NCBI GenBank assembly: GCA_034620365.1
Contig: JAQGEQ010000295.1
Coordinates: forward strand, 1-64,000
Length of the DNA: 64,000 nt
Source: Pegea sp. RAD2-039
Taxonomy: Eukaryota; Chordata; Thaliacea; Salpida; Salpidae
Direction of reading: 5' to 3'
Part shown: piece after piece, positions 1 through 12,669 of the stretch
Layout of the letters: each line of letters starts with the position of its first letter
Numbering within the stretch: position 1 is the first letter of the stretch
Position numbers and translations under genes: made by a program
The notes under the pieces: model-generated
What the model was told of the DNA's origin: nothing
The model's input: the letters and a program-made list of their open reading frames with translations, nothing else
Databases searched by the model: none

Positions 1-1304
1 AAAATTCTTCAACATAATGATTACTATAATGATATGTAAATGCTCTATTCAATAAAAAAAGATGCATGATAAATTGCATTTGTATAACTAAATTTTATTA
101 AAATGATATGAGAATAATTATTTATATTACAGTTTTTTAGTGATTATCTTTATAAATGATTAAACATTAAAAACATGTGTTTTTTTCTTGTGCTACAAAA
201 AATATTAATAAATATGTCTGCAAGTGTAGTGACAAAAGTTGAAATAGATACAGTTGACTTTGTTTTGAATAAAATACAAGTATGTAAACCAAACTTAATC
301 ATGTACTAGCTTGATCATGTAAGTAGATGGCAAGCTATAAGCAATTAGCTATTGATGTCTAGTATATTGTAGTCTTGTCTTTTTAAGGACAAATCTTTCA
401 TAGAAAGAAAGTGAAAAGCAAACACAAAAGCTTAACCAGTTAAGCTGAATTTAACCAGGATTTCAATTTGACTTTAACTGGTTCTCAACTGTCTGTACAG
501 GTTTTTATCAAATTTAATATGTTTATTGATATAGATAACTACAACTCAACCAAAATTTATATTATGGATTTGTGTCATTCGCTATCTGACTTGGCAGCAA
601 GAATTTTATTTTTTAGTGAAACAAATGGTTTGTTATCATGATAGGGTAAATAATTTCAAATAGATTTGCTTCAGATAAATAGAAGCTCAGTATGAAACCC
701 TTTCGGTTGTGTATTTTCTAAAACTAAACACAAAATTTAACATATTCAGGTGGAATGATGAGTCAATAGTCAAATAACAAATTAAACTTGATATGAGATG
801 TGAAGATTAGACAAGAAAAAGTTTCTAGAAGAATCCTAGTTTCCATGTTTAGCTATTTCAACTTAATCACTGATCAGTGATACAAGTAAGATTTTGGAGA
901 CTTGATATACTTATTAAACTATCTGAGAAATCTGTAAACTTTTTAATTATTTATTTATTTGTTTCAGCAAAACAAGATCTTGCAATACATCTTTGTTTAA
1001 AACACTGGTAACTCATCAACTGCAGCCAAGTTCACACGAGAGGCTGTGCTAACACGAGTGATGCTAATTGTAAAATTTCTGATCAACCATCACAATTTCG
1101 TCAAATCTGATTTTATATTTTTGAAAGTAAAACTTAAACAAGTGATTTTTGAATAGACTCGACTTACGATTTACACTATTTAAGACCCAATATATCTGCG
1201 CGTTATGGTGGTAACCTCACTAGAATCTAGGAAAATTGTGACGCATTAGTGATGTATTAGAAGTTAAATTTAATAAGCTCGATAGAGCTGGCTCTTTTAA
1301 AAGA
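1..1304. other. Intergenic, no supported gene
   Basis: AT-rich sequence. A pyrimidine-tract acceptor-like site near 965 is followed by a stretch of more balanced composition to about 1075, but no frame there could be joined to other exons. I see no gene. Confidence 0.5.
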
Positions 1305-1705
1305 TGTTCAATAAGTTTGATAGAGGCTGTTACTGTTGAACACACGAAGGAGAAGAAGAAGAAGAAGAGTTTGATCAAGCTGAAGCAGAGGAAGAGGCGA
1401 GTTAAAGTAGAATATAAACTAACCAAAAAGTTGATTTTTCTGTCTCCTTCAAGCAAGATGAGTCAAACAAGAAAGCTTCAAAAAAGATCGAATGTCAAAG
1501 TTGTTGGCAGAACAAGATAAAATTAAATGCTTCACTTCAATGATTAGAGCGATATCGATCTTGAGGTCATAGTAAACACCAAGGAAACTTTGTGCAAGGT
1601 AGTCGAATAAATTTTAATGCTTAACTAGCCGAGAAAACTCTCATTTTCAGACATGCAGAACAATTCAAGATTTCCTTCACCATCTTCAACGATGAGATGA
1701 TGTAA
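1305..1705 (+). pseudogene. Decayed coding-like stretch, acidic then Cys-rich
   Basis: One plus-strand frame reads an acidic run (Glu-rich, over the GAA repeat at about 1349-1370), then two stop codons inside a 37-nt GT..AG interval (about 1394-1430), then in the same frame a lysine-rich piece with a C-x2-C pair near 1490-1505. A possible further exon after an AG at about 1651 gives a second C-x2-C pair in a segment ending in a stop near 1697. The two Cys pairs would fit a zinc-binding fold. The 37-nt interval is shorter than any other intron in this window (minimum about 49 nt) and a further in-frame TAG lies near 1543, so a decayed gene is more likely than a live one. Family not recognised. 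Confidence 0.25.
1349..1370. repeat. GAA/GAG microsatellite
   Basis: A short run of AAG/GAA triplets, which gives poly-Glu or poly-Lys/Arg in the forward frames. It lies inside the coding-like stretch above. Confidence 0.7.
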
Positions 1706-3394
1706 ATACTTGGACGTTATCATTACAAACCATCATTACAACAATAATTGAGCACTTTTTGGTTAAACGCTACTTTTTTACATTTCTGATTCTTTTCTCA
1801 AGTTTTTCTCAAACTTGGTCTTTTTTTTTGTACAACCTGTGACCAGAAAGTCTTACTTCGAAAGATCTTAACAGTAATACTTTAAACATACCAAATAAAT
1901 CTTCAATAAGATGTTCAACAAAAAATTTTATAAAATAAAATGCGCTGCATCATCGATTTTATTATCATATGCTGAAAATTACTTTTCATTTGAATGGAAG
2001 ACATTTTTTAGCTTTTTTTACAAATAAATTATTCGGGTTTTATGATTTAAAATTTGTTCCATCGTTACCTATTGATAACTTCTTACAAAAAAGCTTAAGT
2101 TTTTATATTTTTACTTGTATATTCGATTCAGCATATAATCTTTAATCTCTTACAGTAAAATAACAAAAATAGAAAATCAATATCTTATACTAACAAACAT
2201 TTTGGACATCAGTTACGAGCTGTATTATCAGAATGAAACTTATTAAAGCAAATTTCCCATAATTTGTGGATTGTTAATTGTATAAGCTTCTTTATCAGTA
2301 GTTTTATTGAGCTTTTTGTATTGTAAGAACCCATCTATACATAACTGCCATTGAAATTGAAATTCAACTTTTGATCTCAAAAGATATGAGAACCTCTGAT
2401 CTAGATCATTTAAGCTTGAGGTTAATAGTTTGTTAATCGTAATTCTAAGAAAGCATTACAGCTTTTCTTTTATTCTAGGTCGTAAGTTGGGAGTAATGAT
2501 TCACTGCTTAGTAATCTGTTTAGTTTTAAAAAATGATGTCAAAGCCGTTAATCATATGAACAAAATATCACTTTAAACATACCAATTGTATTCACAGTCG
2601 TTACTTCAATAGTAAATTATACATACGAATTTAATTATCGAGTTTTTGTACCCTACTTCCGAAGTTATTTTATTTATCATACGAAAGGAAAATAATTTTG
2701 AGCTTTATGACAATCGGAGTCGGTAATTCGGGTTTCATGGTTGACTTACCACGAGTCTTTTTTTGTAAACAATTGCTCACGATCAAAACCTTAACCATGA
2801 AGTTGTTGCTTGCATATTTGGCTTGGCATACAGATAATCATTTCTTTTTGGTAAGATAGTTAAAATTGTTTATAAAATCCAATTAACTAACAAACTTCGT
2901 GGAAATCTTTTTCAAACTGCATTTTTTCAATGAAACTTTACATTAAACCATAATTACCAGTTATTTTCAGTCAATCATATAGTGTTCTTTTTTGTACTTT
3001 TTAATGTTCGAAATCTGTGGTCTTAGACTACCATTACTAATAAGATATAATTTTGAAATTTGAGGTTTAGAAACATATACTCTAAAGTGTATAAGGTTAA
3101 GTGTATTACTTTATTAATTGTAAATTTAATGACGTAATTTCTTTAAGCTTACAGTATTTAATATGATAATGTTAACTAGTTTACACTTTATTCTGTTCAA
3201 ACTGTAAATTGTGGTATTTTTGAATAATATACAAGATTACTTTGTGGCATAAGTAAATTTAAAATTATTACATTTGTTGAGTTCGGTGCTTTTCAGTTTT
3301 ATTTAATTTATGATAAATCATGGTCCTTTAAAAAAGCTTTTACTTTTTTAAAATCACTTTTAAACTGAAAATGAACTTAATAGTAATTTCATTT
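1706..3394. other. Intergenic, no supported gene
   Basis: AT-rich sequence with no open frame above background and no recognised RNA or repeat. Confidence 0.5.
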
Positions 3395-4230
3395 TATAAG
3401 AGCATTCATGTAACATGAAATTTCCAAATATTTGTCAATTTAAAGTTTTGACTAATGAAGTATTTCAAGTCATTTCATTATTTGTTTATACAAACTCATA
3501 AAAACCAATTTTTTGACTTTTCAGTTTTTGACTAAAATATATTTATATCATAAAATATATTTTACATTTCTTCACAACATCCTGGGATAGATTTTATCAT
3601 CAATCAAGTTCATTCTCACTGAGAATTCATTTGATTTTTCTAAAAAAACTAAGCTACTAATCTACAAAAGCTGTGTTAACACTTGTCAAAGTTTCTTATA
3701 TCAAACATAAGCAGTTAAATTATCAATGATTGTACATTAACTAAACAATATATCGGTTGACCTGGCTGATTATAAGGAGATTAAAGTATAATTTTTCAAC
3801 AGCTACAAATGAATTTTTCTAAAAATTTGGTAGAAGTATTTTCATGGCGCTATGTAAATGGCATATTTTCTTTAACTCACAAATTCCAGATTAAAGATTC
3901 TAGATTTTATAAGACTACTTAACTTTAGTTTGGGTAAATCTGGAGCAAGATTGTTAAAGGTTTTCACCAAGACATCCACTTAAATATAAACTTCAAACAA
4001 ACGAAACAAATTTAACATTTGTAGAAGCCCATTAAAAAAGTATATTTTCTTTTCAAAGAGAGAACTTTATTACTAGATACATTATTACAAGCATTTAAGA
4101 AGAAAAATGCAATTAGAAGGAACTACATGATAATTTTGTATAATTTACAAAATATCAGGCACAAAACTTGTTAGAAAAGGAAACTAAAAATAGTTAACAG
4201 GAGTTTAGAAATTGTTCTGCTAAAAGCAAA
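3395..4230. repeat. Diverged duplicated block, copy 1 (partner about 16540-17130)
   Basis: By eye the block aligns collinearly with about 16540-17130. The shared landmarks are a 'caaatatttgtcaatttaaag'-type string, 'ttcttcacaacat' followed by a 'catcaatcaag' string (3567-3610 against 16709-16755), and a later 'aggca..aaa.ttgttagaaaa' string (about 4155 against 17083). Indels and substitutions are frequent, so the duplication is old. It lies just downstream of the zinc-finger gene, but I could not find a matching zinc-finger gene next to the partner. Confidence 0.55.
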
Positions 4231-4670
4231 ATACGTTCAAATATATGTTTTCAGAGCTGTAAGAATGTTGGAAGATGACTTAAAGATAACAAACTTATGG
4301 TACATAACAAGGTTGGGAAACCAATTTCAGCTCTGTATGATTCATTAGGTTGTATATAATCTTAACTTTTAATAGAAAAAAAGGATCAACAGTCATTATG
4401 AGTAAATGGTAAGGGTTGATTTCTTCTAATTGAAATCCATTGGACTTGATGATCACCTTTTCACGTTTTCTAGTAGCCATACCTACATAAATAAACATTT
4501 CCTTTTAACCATAATATTACTAACATAAAAGGTATTTCAAAAAATTCAGAAAGGCAAATCACTTATAACAGATTTTCAGAACAATTTTACTGATCAACGA
4601 TAAACTTGAATAAAAAGACTCATTTTGATAAAAACAGCCTTCAGCTATTAAGTTTGGTTTGAATCTTACA

Positions 4671-4681
4671 TTTATTTTATT
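4671..4681 (-). terminator. Poly(A) signal of the zinc-finger gene
   Basis: On the minus strand two overlapping AATAAA-type hexamers lie about 30-40 nt after the stop codon of the zinc-finger gene, the usual spacing for a cleavage signal. Confidence 0.55.
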
Positions 4682-4711
4682 ACCAAAGAATTATTTTCTT
4701 ACAATAAAAGA

Positions 4712-6503
4712 TCAATCTACCCACATCACATTTCCTTTAGCCTCTTCTGCTTTGATTTCGGCGTCACTACAATTCCCAACTTTATAACAGTGGCGACATC
4801 GAAAGACTTTGCATAAGTTGATCAAATATTTATGATAAGCAATATCAGCATCCTCATGGTATTGGGCATGCTCTGAAAACATACCCCAATTGGGAAAAGC
4901 TCGGTCACATCTGTAGAAGAAATATATAAAAGTTGTAAACAGTTTCATGAAGTAGCTTAATAAGTCTTAATATGAGAATCAAAACATTTATTACAAAAAA
5001 ATAATTTACCTTTTACAACCAAGTGCTCTTGAATTTACACAAAGATGATTAAACTTATTTTGGAAATAAGCTGCTCTCAAGCTAAGAAATCCTGTTTGAC
5101 ACTCATGGCAAAAATAGGGGAGTTGCTTATGGTGAAACATCAATGTATGCCACTTAACTTCAGCGTGACTGGAGAATTTCTTCAAAAATAGTTTATTTGA
5201 AAAAAAAATTCTTTTAGCTAGTTGATGAATTCACTTACATCTGTGCAGAATGAACAGACAAAAATTCGGTTTTCTTTCAGTTTACGGCAAAACATAGAAC
5301 AATCCCCAGCTGGATCGTAATTTGCAGGCTGGATGCTTTGTTGCGCACTAACTCTCATTGATGGTGAAAGGAAACCATGTTGATTTTGATTAGCAACCAT
5401 ATTATTAGAGCTTGGTTGGATGGGTGCATAATAACAATTCTCATTGTAATTTTGAGAAATTGGAACTTGCTTATTTGAGTTGTTTACATTACTTAGAGGA
5501 GCTAAATAATGGTAGCTACACCCTGGTGAACAATGGGAAGCATTTTGGGTGTATGAAGGCATTACAGAGTGATGCTCCTGATAGGCATTGGCGCAGTTTT
5601 GGGCTGGAACTATACTGGGCAAGTGAGTAAGGCCTTGAGAAGCCATAGCTCCTGAAGCAGTTTGCTGGTTTATTTGATCATAAGGCTGTAAGAACTGAGG
5701 AGCCTGTGGTTGTTCAAAGTTACTTTCAGTTGTAAAAGTGTTGTTTTGATCATAATGGATAAAAGTGTTGGTTTCTTGAACCACAGCTTGAGAAGAGTAT
5801 GAATTATGCATATAAGGGTTATATTCATCAACAATTGGCTGATTTTGGTCATACATCGATTGTTGTTGATTTACAAACTGCGGATTTTCAGCAACAGTTT
5901 CATTATCAGGTGTCTGATCGTCTAGTTCGCATTTCTCATCCAACAAATGGTTTAAAGTTATTATATCAGATACTGGTGGCAATACATTTTCATACACTTC
6001 GCTGTCATTAAACGAAAGTTGAAATTGGTCATTAACAGAAAACAAACCATCTTGTGTCAAATTTTCATCAAAAAACACTCTGTCTGGAATAACTATTCCA
6101 GGAAACTCTTCCGACAATTGATCCATTATCATGGCATCTAAGTGATAATTAGAATTGTTTTTATGTTAACACATAGAATAAGTCATAAAAAAAGGTTAAA
6201 GAAAGTTACTGAACTATTAAGACATCACTAAACAATTAAATGAGCCACTCTATAATAAAGACTAAACTTGAAGTTTATTTCAAGATTGTAAAAAATTTGA
6301 ATTTGAATTTCAAATATAACAATTTTTTGCGTAAAAAGGAGAAGAATAAAAAACTTGCAACTTTTGTATTTAAGTGTTAGCTTAGAAGAAAGATATTGTT
6401 TTCCCAAAAACAACTTTATAATATTTGACTTCAGTTAATTATAATTACCATTTGATGTTCCACTTTTTTCTTCGACTTCAGATAGTTCATCTACTTGATC
6501 CAT
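4712..6503 (-). CDS. C2H2 zinc-finger protein with a Gln/Asn-rich N-terminus (440 aa, 4 exons)
   Basis: Exons in transcription order: 6449-6503, 5239-6137, 5010-5179, 4712-4910. All introns are GT-AG and phases join exactly to 441 codons. The start at 6503 is the first ATG and gives MDQVDELSEVEE; exon 2 also opens with DAMIMDQL, a near-echo of that start. Residues about 60-300 are low-complexity and rich in Gln, Asn, Tyr and Pro, as in transcription-factor activation regions. The C-terminus carries the fingers. Finger 1 is C313-x2-C316-x12-H329-x4-H334 and is split by intron 2. Next comes an atypical C342-x2-C345 with a late H363-x-C365. Finger 3 is canonical, C373-x2-C376-x12-H389-x3-H393, split by intron 3. 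One more CxxC pair follows near residue 402. This is known behaviour of DNA-binding C2H2 proteins; a role as nuclear transcription factor is inferred. No closer family was recognised. Confidence 0.82.
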
Positions 6504-8925
6504 ATTACTCAAGCAAATTATTATTTAATTCCTAGAAAAAAAAATAAAATAGTTTTTATCTACCCAAATAATAGATATCTAATTAAACTAATATAAGTTT
6601 TTAAAGATGAATTTTAATTATTTACACCTTGTAAAAGTCAATTAAACTTATGTTTGTCATACATGAGATATATCTAAAAAGTAAAAATAATTTTTTTAAT
6701 GTTTATTGAACTTCAATTTAAATACGGATAAGCTTTTCTATATTTTCTAATATTATATATACTTAAAAGTATAATTAAAATTTTAAAACTATGAATCAAA
6801 TCAAATTTTTATATAATTATTAAAACTGAAACTTTTCCTACCTAATTAATTTTTATATGAAGTTTATATGTGAGATAATAAAAATTTTATAAGTTTTATA
6901 AACTATTAAATTATTAATAAAAATTAAATATTAATTAACTTAATTAATATTAATATAATTTAAATAATAATTATAAGTACCTACTCTTAGTAGTTAACTA
7001 TTTTTATGTCATCTTTTAACAGTGTTTTAGAAAATTTATGTTTTCTTTAAAATGACGCTCTTAACGATATAAATAACTCTAGAATAATTGTTTATGCTAA
7101 TGCACGTTTTTTTTAAATAGTACTATGGTAATCTTATGATTAATTGATTAAATTTCTTACAAACATTTTTTAATTTTTTTAAACAATAGTAATTATGATA
7201 TATAATATATATACATATATAATATAAGATAATAAAAAAAAATTCATATCTTATAAGTAATTCATTGTACAACAATAATTATTGTATAATTAATTGCAAA
7301 AAAAAATTTTCAACCAAATAAATTATAGAAAAAATAGATAGGTTTTCTACTGTGGTTATAGTTAACTAGTTTTAAGTAACCTTGAACTCATGTTAATCAC
7401 TTTGCTTTTAAATGGCCTTTTAGAAAATGCGCTATTTTCTCACGTGACGCCGGTATATTACTCTTGAAGGTAAATTTTTCTAATTAAAACAGTTTTTAAA
7501 AAACTAGATAGAATTTGCAATACTTCTCGTAATTAACATGTCAAAAAGATGTTTTATAATTGGCCAAAACTTGTTGCTTAAATTTCATCAATAAATAACA
7601 AATAGTATATAAATCTTTTTTTAGCTTTTTAACAGAAGATCATTTTCAAAACAGTTCAAAAATATTTCTTATCTATTATATCAAATATAAATCCTAATCT
7701 AAAATCTGTTTCTACAATTTGTAGCAGCTAAGTTTTTTGCTCAATTTATGTTTGAAACAACAAATAGAGACAATTTTTAGAGATTTATTATAGTTTGAGT
7801 TGTATTAAGTTATTTAGCTAATTACTGAGAAAATTTTTAACATAGAGTATGCAAACAAGTAAAACTTATCTTACGGACAGATCTTGTTCATAAACACTAT
7901 TAGTAACGAGCTTGTCGAAGTATAAAAAACTTAAATTGTCGTATAAGTACCTTAAAACTACCGTATAACTACCTTAAAAAACAAAGTAAGTTTTTTATTA
8001 GAATATCAAAACCACTAATTGATAATTGTCCATACTTAAAAATTAATTAGTAATAGCATATTTGTTGTAACGAAACTTGGTTTATAGAAGTATAAAAAAA
8101 CAGCAACTTTTATTAAGTTAATAGTTAAATAAAGTTTTTATTATAGTTCATAACAAACATTAAGAAAATCCCAATTAATAATTTTTAACCTATTAAGATA
8201 ACTAAAAAATTTGCTCATATATATTTGAGTATCATAACTAACTCTATTTTGAATTGATTACAAATACAAAGAAATATACTGCTTGCTGGTACTACTGCTA
8301 TAATAATTATCTAAAAACAGGAAAAAATCAAAATCTTCAAAAAAAGTAATAAATGAGCAAACCAAAATTTCAAGAACTTGTACAACAATCAGTTTAGAAA
8401 TGCTAATTATTTGCTGTTTGAAAAGACAAATAAAATAGTTCAACTTTTCAGTTTTCTGTTTTTATTCTATTTAAAGAATGTAAAAACGCAAAATATAAAA
8501 TTATTAAAACACAGTGTAGCATAACAATTTGATCATTTTCTTAGTCATATTCGTCAAAAACAAATAGGAAAAAGACTAGAAAATTATCATTCGTTCAAGT
8601 AGAAAAATAAAAGTAAGGGTTTCTTGTTCAAATTAATTCCAAAAAATCCCAACTTAACTAAGTAAGTATAACAAAGCTTGGGGCTTTTTTAACATATCAA
8701 TACGATGCCGATAATAATCGTTTAGGCCAAAAAATCATTACATTAAACATAAACAACATCAACCATTCTATATCTTTCTGAAAAGAATGCATAACTAGAT
8801 CTTAGTATGAGTTTTCAGATTAAAACTAAATATTTGTAGTTATGACAAGATCTCAAACATTTAATTTAAAAAGGTCGTTGAAACACTGTTTATTTTTTTG
8901 TGCAAATTTGTAATCATGAAAAAAG
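6504..8925. other. Very AT-rich intergenic region
   Basis: Promoter side of the zinc-finger gene, then very AT-rich sequence with an AT microsatellite around 7199-7228. Around 8600-8700 are short strings that recur near 11785-11870, suggesting the E2F tandem units once extended further left. No coding region supported. Confidence 0.5.
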
Positions 8926-9580
8926 TAGAAGCGGAGAAAACAAACCATTATAAGTAGAAATTTAATCAGTTGTTTTACAAATTTCTTAAATCTGCTGTTT
9001 TTGAGATAAAAACTGAAATACCAAAATATTGAAAAACATATTATAAATCATTATTTAATATTTTTATTAATGTACAACTAGTTTTGTATAGGTAATAAGC
9101 TGTTCCAAAATGACAAGTTTTCAAATTAAATTAAATATTCACTTGAAAATTAAAATTAAGGTATAGGACCAGGTCAAAATTTAGAATAAATCTTTACTTA
9201 AACTATTAACGTAAAACTTAAAAAGCTGTCTGTACTTTGACATTTTGTTTTAAAATCTTGAAAAATTTAAATTTAAAAAGTGACAAAATCTCTTGTTGCA
9301 ATTCCAAACCTACTTAAAACGTTTTAAAAACACTCAGTTTTTTAATAAAATATTTATTTTCAAGTTTTAGTATTACACAGTTTTAAATTAATTTCAAAAA
9401 TTATTAAATATTATTATCATTATAACGATTAAATTCTTTCCGTAAATGTTTACAACAAAAAGTTGGTTAAGTTTAAATCATTGTCTATATAGCTTACAGA
9501 AGAATAAGGATTCAATTTAGGATCATTTGGTGGTTGGAAAATTTAATCATGAAATGAAGTTGTTCCATGTTTTTCCATTG
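8926..9580 (-). repeat. Truncated left unit of the E2F tandem array
   Basis: From about 9050 the sequence tracks 9990-10470 and 12270-12780 (same order of short landmarks, moderate divergence). At about 9575 it switches abruptly, within the E2F tail, to the spacer sequence that in the other junction is found at about 11865. This is what an unequal crossover or deletion removing the gene body would leave. Confidence 0.6.
9440..9575 (-). pseudogene. E2F-like gene relic, 3' end only
   Basis: About 130 nt match the last codons of the intact paralogue (12670-12800), including the stretch for the conserved NPYSS..YLDND region and the sequence around the stop. Upstream coding sequence, including the DNA-binding domain, is absent. 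The match stops abruptly where the spacer begins. It cannot make an E2F protein. Confidence 0.6.
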
Positions 9581-9844
9581 ACATAATAATACTAGCCTTA
9601 AACATTAGTATTAGTAATTTCAATTGTAATAATTCAGTCCATAAGTATTCGTTATATTAAACTCAAACCATATAAATCTTAGTATAATTGTTTAATATTA
9701 TGCAAAATTAAACTCTTAATTTTATATTTTATCAGTTCTAGTATGATTAAGACTATTGATTTTCAGTTGTGTAAATTCCCAAACATTTAAAGCAAAAAAC
9801 CCGGTAAGGCATTGTCAAATCCGCGGTTTTTCAATTATAAAAAA

Positions 9845-9910
9845 AGTGGCGCAGGTAAGATTCGAACCATGATGCCCAAACATTTAGTCAATTCCTTAAA
9901 AAATTCAAAC
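9845..9910 (-). ncRNA. tRNA-like relic (3' half) with Pol III terminator-like T-run
   Basis: The minus strand reads GGTTCGAATCTTACC followed by TGCGCCAC, resembling a box B/T-loop and an acceptor 3' strand, and then runs of T. Upstream sequence resembles an anticodon arm with a long variable region, as in Ser/Leu tRNAs, but the T-stem does not pair and no intact D-arm is visible. It is a tRNA pseudogene or the head of a decayed SINE, duplicated with the E2F unit. Confidence 0.3.
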
Positions 9911-10519
9911 TGTCTGCTCTTGAAATATAAATTAAAATAAATTAAATTTTTATCATAATTTATCATTTTCATAAATGTACAATTACTTCCGTATAAGAAA
10001 TAAACTGTCTGAAAATTACAAGTTTCTTAGGGAAACAAGATTTGGATTTTAGTTTGAATAATTACTTGATAATGGAAGGTCAATAACTAAAATTAACTAA
10101 AACATGTTTTTTACTTAAACTATGCACAAGCTAAACTTTATATCTTAAAAGCTGATTACACTTAAACTTTTTGTTTTAAAAACTTAAAAAATGTAATTTT
10201 AATTTAGTAAAGAGACAAAATTTAGTGTTATAGTTCCAAACAATTTTATAATATTGCAAAAAAAAATACTCAGTTTTTTTAAAAGAAATGTTTTATTTTT
10301 AAGTCATTGTGTCATAAATTTCTTAAACTACTAAAATGTTTATCACTATAAAGATTAAATCCTTTTCAAGACGTTTTTAGAAATTTACATAAGAAAGTTT
10401 GTTAAATTGAATTACTATATAGTTTACAAGAAGAATAAGGATTCAATTGAGGTTCATTCGGTGGTTGGAAAGCTTGATCATGAATTGAAGTTGTTCCCTG
10501 TTGAAAGACTTCTGTATTG

Positions 10520-11116
10520 TTATTGTTTGAACTTTGAACATGTTGGCAGCATCTCCTCATCTTGAGAGATTGAGCTTAAATCTCCAGTAGGTTCTTCTTC
10601 TGACATCAAATGAGCTTGATAAGATCGTTCCTCTGAAGGTCCTTGTGCAAGGTTTAGTTTGTTTTCTGTTGTAGGTTCGATTTCAAACAAAGTTTCAGAA
10701 TTGTTAAAATTATTATGGCTTTGTTCTAAATCAACGAATGGTTCGTTTTCTCCTTCTGTTGCCTTCATTTGATTTTGAGTAGCATTTAAAGATTGATCAA
10801 CATGAAACGCCTTTTCTTTTAAAATACAAGTCCATATTTTATGGGAAGTTATCTTTGTAGCTAGTTCATCAATAGTGCATTGTGGTCCTATCCATTTAAT
10901 TCGACCGCAACTTAGCTTCTCAATCAATCCAGCTCCTTCAAGAACACAAGTAATGTCGTATAATCTTTGATGTCTCTCGAGCTCCAACTTTTCCGCGGCT
11001 GTTCTTATATCTAAAATACCATTTTCAGAGTTTCTAAGCAAACTCACAAACTTTGAAGTCAGTAACTTCAATGGTTTTTCAGTGTTTGTCTGGTTTACTA
11101 ATGGAAATGCCATCAT
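10520..11116 (-). CDS. E2F-like protein, frameshifted and altered paralogue (198 aa)
   Basis: Single exon; the start ATG aligns with the intact copy. Residues about 12-80 match the E2F winged-helix DNA-binding domain, ending YDITCVLEGAGLIEKLSCG. The helix that reads R49-R50-R51-L-Y-D-I in the neighbour reads H49-Q50-R51-L-Y-D-I here, so the first arginine of the family's RRxYD DNA-contact motif is lost. Near the C-terminus, after EEMLP, the alignment needs a small deletion (about 2 nt net) relative to the neighbour. The frame shifts and stops after about six more residues, while the old frame continues open behind it with the remains of the lost tail. Truncated paralogue or early pseudogene; the product could still bind a DP partner, but that is speculation. 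Confidence 0.72.
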   Translation of the reverse strand: MMAFPLVNQTNTEKPLKLLTSKFVSLLRNSENGILDIRTAAEKLELERHQRLYDITCVLEGAGLIEKLSCGRIKWIGPQCTIDELATKITSHKIWTCILKEKAFHVDQSLNATQNQMKATEGENEPFVDLEQSHNNFNNSETLFEIEPTTENKLNLAQGPSEERSYQAHLMSEEEPTGDLSSISQDEEMLPTCSKFKQ

Positions 11117-12135
11117 TAAATTTTAAAGTCAAAACTAAGCACCTATATATTGTAAGGACCTTAATTACAAAAGAAAGGGTAATAATAAAATAATATAAGT
11201 TATGCTTCAAGTTATGTTTTTTTATTATTTATGTAGAAACAATTTTAAACTGAAAATTTCTTCTTTTATTATTTAAATACCAAAGTGTCTTTTTTAGATA
11301 ACTAAACATTTCCATCACAAATCGTTTAGTTTTACACAACACAAGTACCTGAACTACAAAAAAAATGTCAGTTTAGAGACAAAACAGGTTGAGAAACCTT
11401 TGTAATAACAGAAAATTGGTCTCTATTTGAGAAACATTTGTCAAAAAACTGTCTTTAACAAAACCAAAGTTTGAAGAAATCTGCATACTGAAGCTTAATT
11501 GTGTTGTGTAATGTTGTTCATACTAAGTAGCTCATCAGCAATTGCATAACCAACTTACAACATCGATGCTGTTATAATGAAAAATATAATTTTAATGAAT
11601 AATCAAATAAGTAAAAACTGGTTTTTACAACATTATTATTAATTATAATATGAAAGGCAAAAAAAAACACTAAAAACAAAACTCTTTAAAAATAGTATAG
11701 ACTGAACAAATGATCAAATCATTATACTAATCATTATCTTCAATAAAAAAATAGGTGAAATAGACTTGAACAATTATTATTCTTTTGAGTAAGGTATGGT
11801 TTCTGGTTCAAATTAGTTCCAAATGATCCTTAAGTTAACTTATTGAGTCAAAGAAAACTTGCGGTTCCATTGACATATTAATATGAGCTTTAAACATTAG
11901 TATTAGTAATTTCAATTGTAATCATTCAGCCCAAAAATATTTTTTACTATAAACTCAAACCATAAAAACCTTTCTATATTTTTTTAATTTCATGCAAAAT
12001 TAAAATCTTAATTTGATATTTCATCAGTTCTAGTATGATTAAGACTATTGATTTTCAGTTGTGGAAATTCCCAAACATTTAAAGCAAAAAACCCGGTAAG
12101 GCATTGTCAAATCCGCAAATTTTCAATTATAAAAA

Positions 12136-12200
12136 AAGTGGCGCTGGTAAGATTTGAACCATGATACCCAAACATTTAGTCAATTCCTTAAAAAATTTCA
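12136..12200 (-). ncRNA. tRNA-like relic, duplicate of the one at 9845
   Basis: Same motif set as the copy 2291 nt to the left, with a few substitutions (the box-B-like string reads GGTTCAAATC on the minus strand). It moved as part of the E2F unit. Confidence 0.3.
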
Positions 12201-12669
12201 AACTCTCTTATCTTGAAATATAAATTAAAATTTTTATCATAACTTATTATTTTCATAAACGTACAATTACTTCTGTATAAGAAATAAACTGTCTGAAAAT
12301 TACAAGTTTCTTAGGCAAACAAGATTTGGATTTTAGTTTAAAAAATTACTTAATATTGGAAGGTCAAAAACTAAAACATATTTTTATTTAAACTATGAAC
12401 AAGCTAAACTTAATAACTTAAAAGCTATTTACACTTTTACTTCTTGTTATAAAAACTTAAAAAATGTAATTTTAATTTAGAAAAGACACAAAATTTAGTG
12501 TTACAGTTCTAAACATTCTTATAATATTTAATAAAAAAACTCAATTCTTTGAAAGAAAAGTTTAATTTTCAAGTCATTGTGTTATAAACAATTTTACATT
12601 AATTTCACAAATTACTAAACATGATTAACATTATACACATTAAATCCATGTCAAGATCTTATAAGAAAC

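Noticed and set aside
8258-8443. Minus-strand frame ending STSKQYISLYL, similar to the start of the micro-exon protein
   Set aside because: The shared KQYIS string is short, lies at opposite ends of the frames, and the surrounding DNA does not align.
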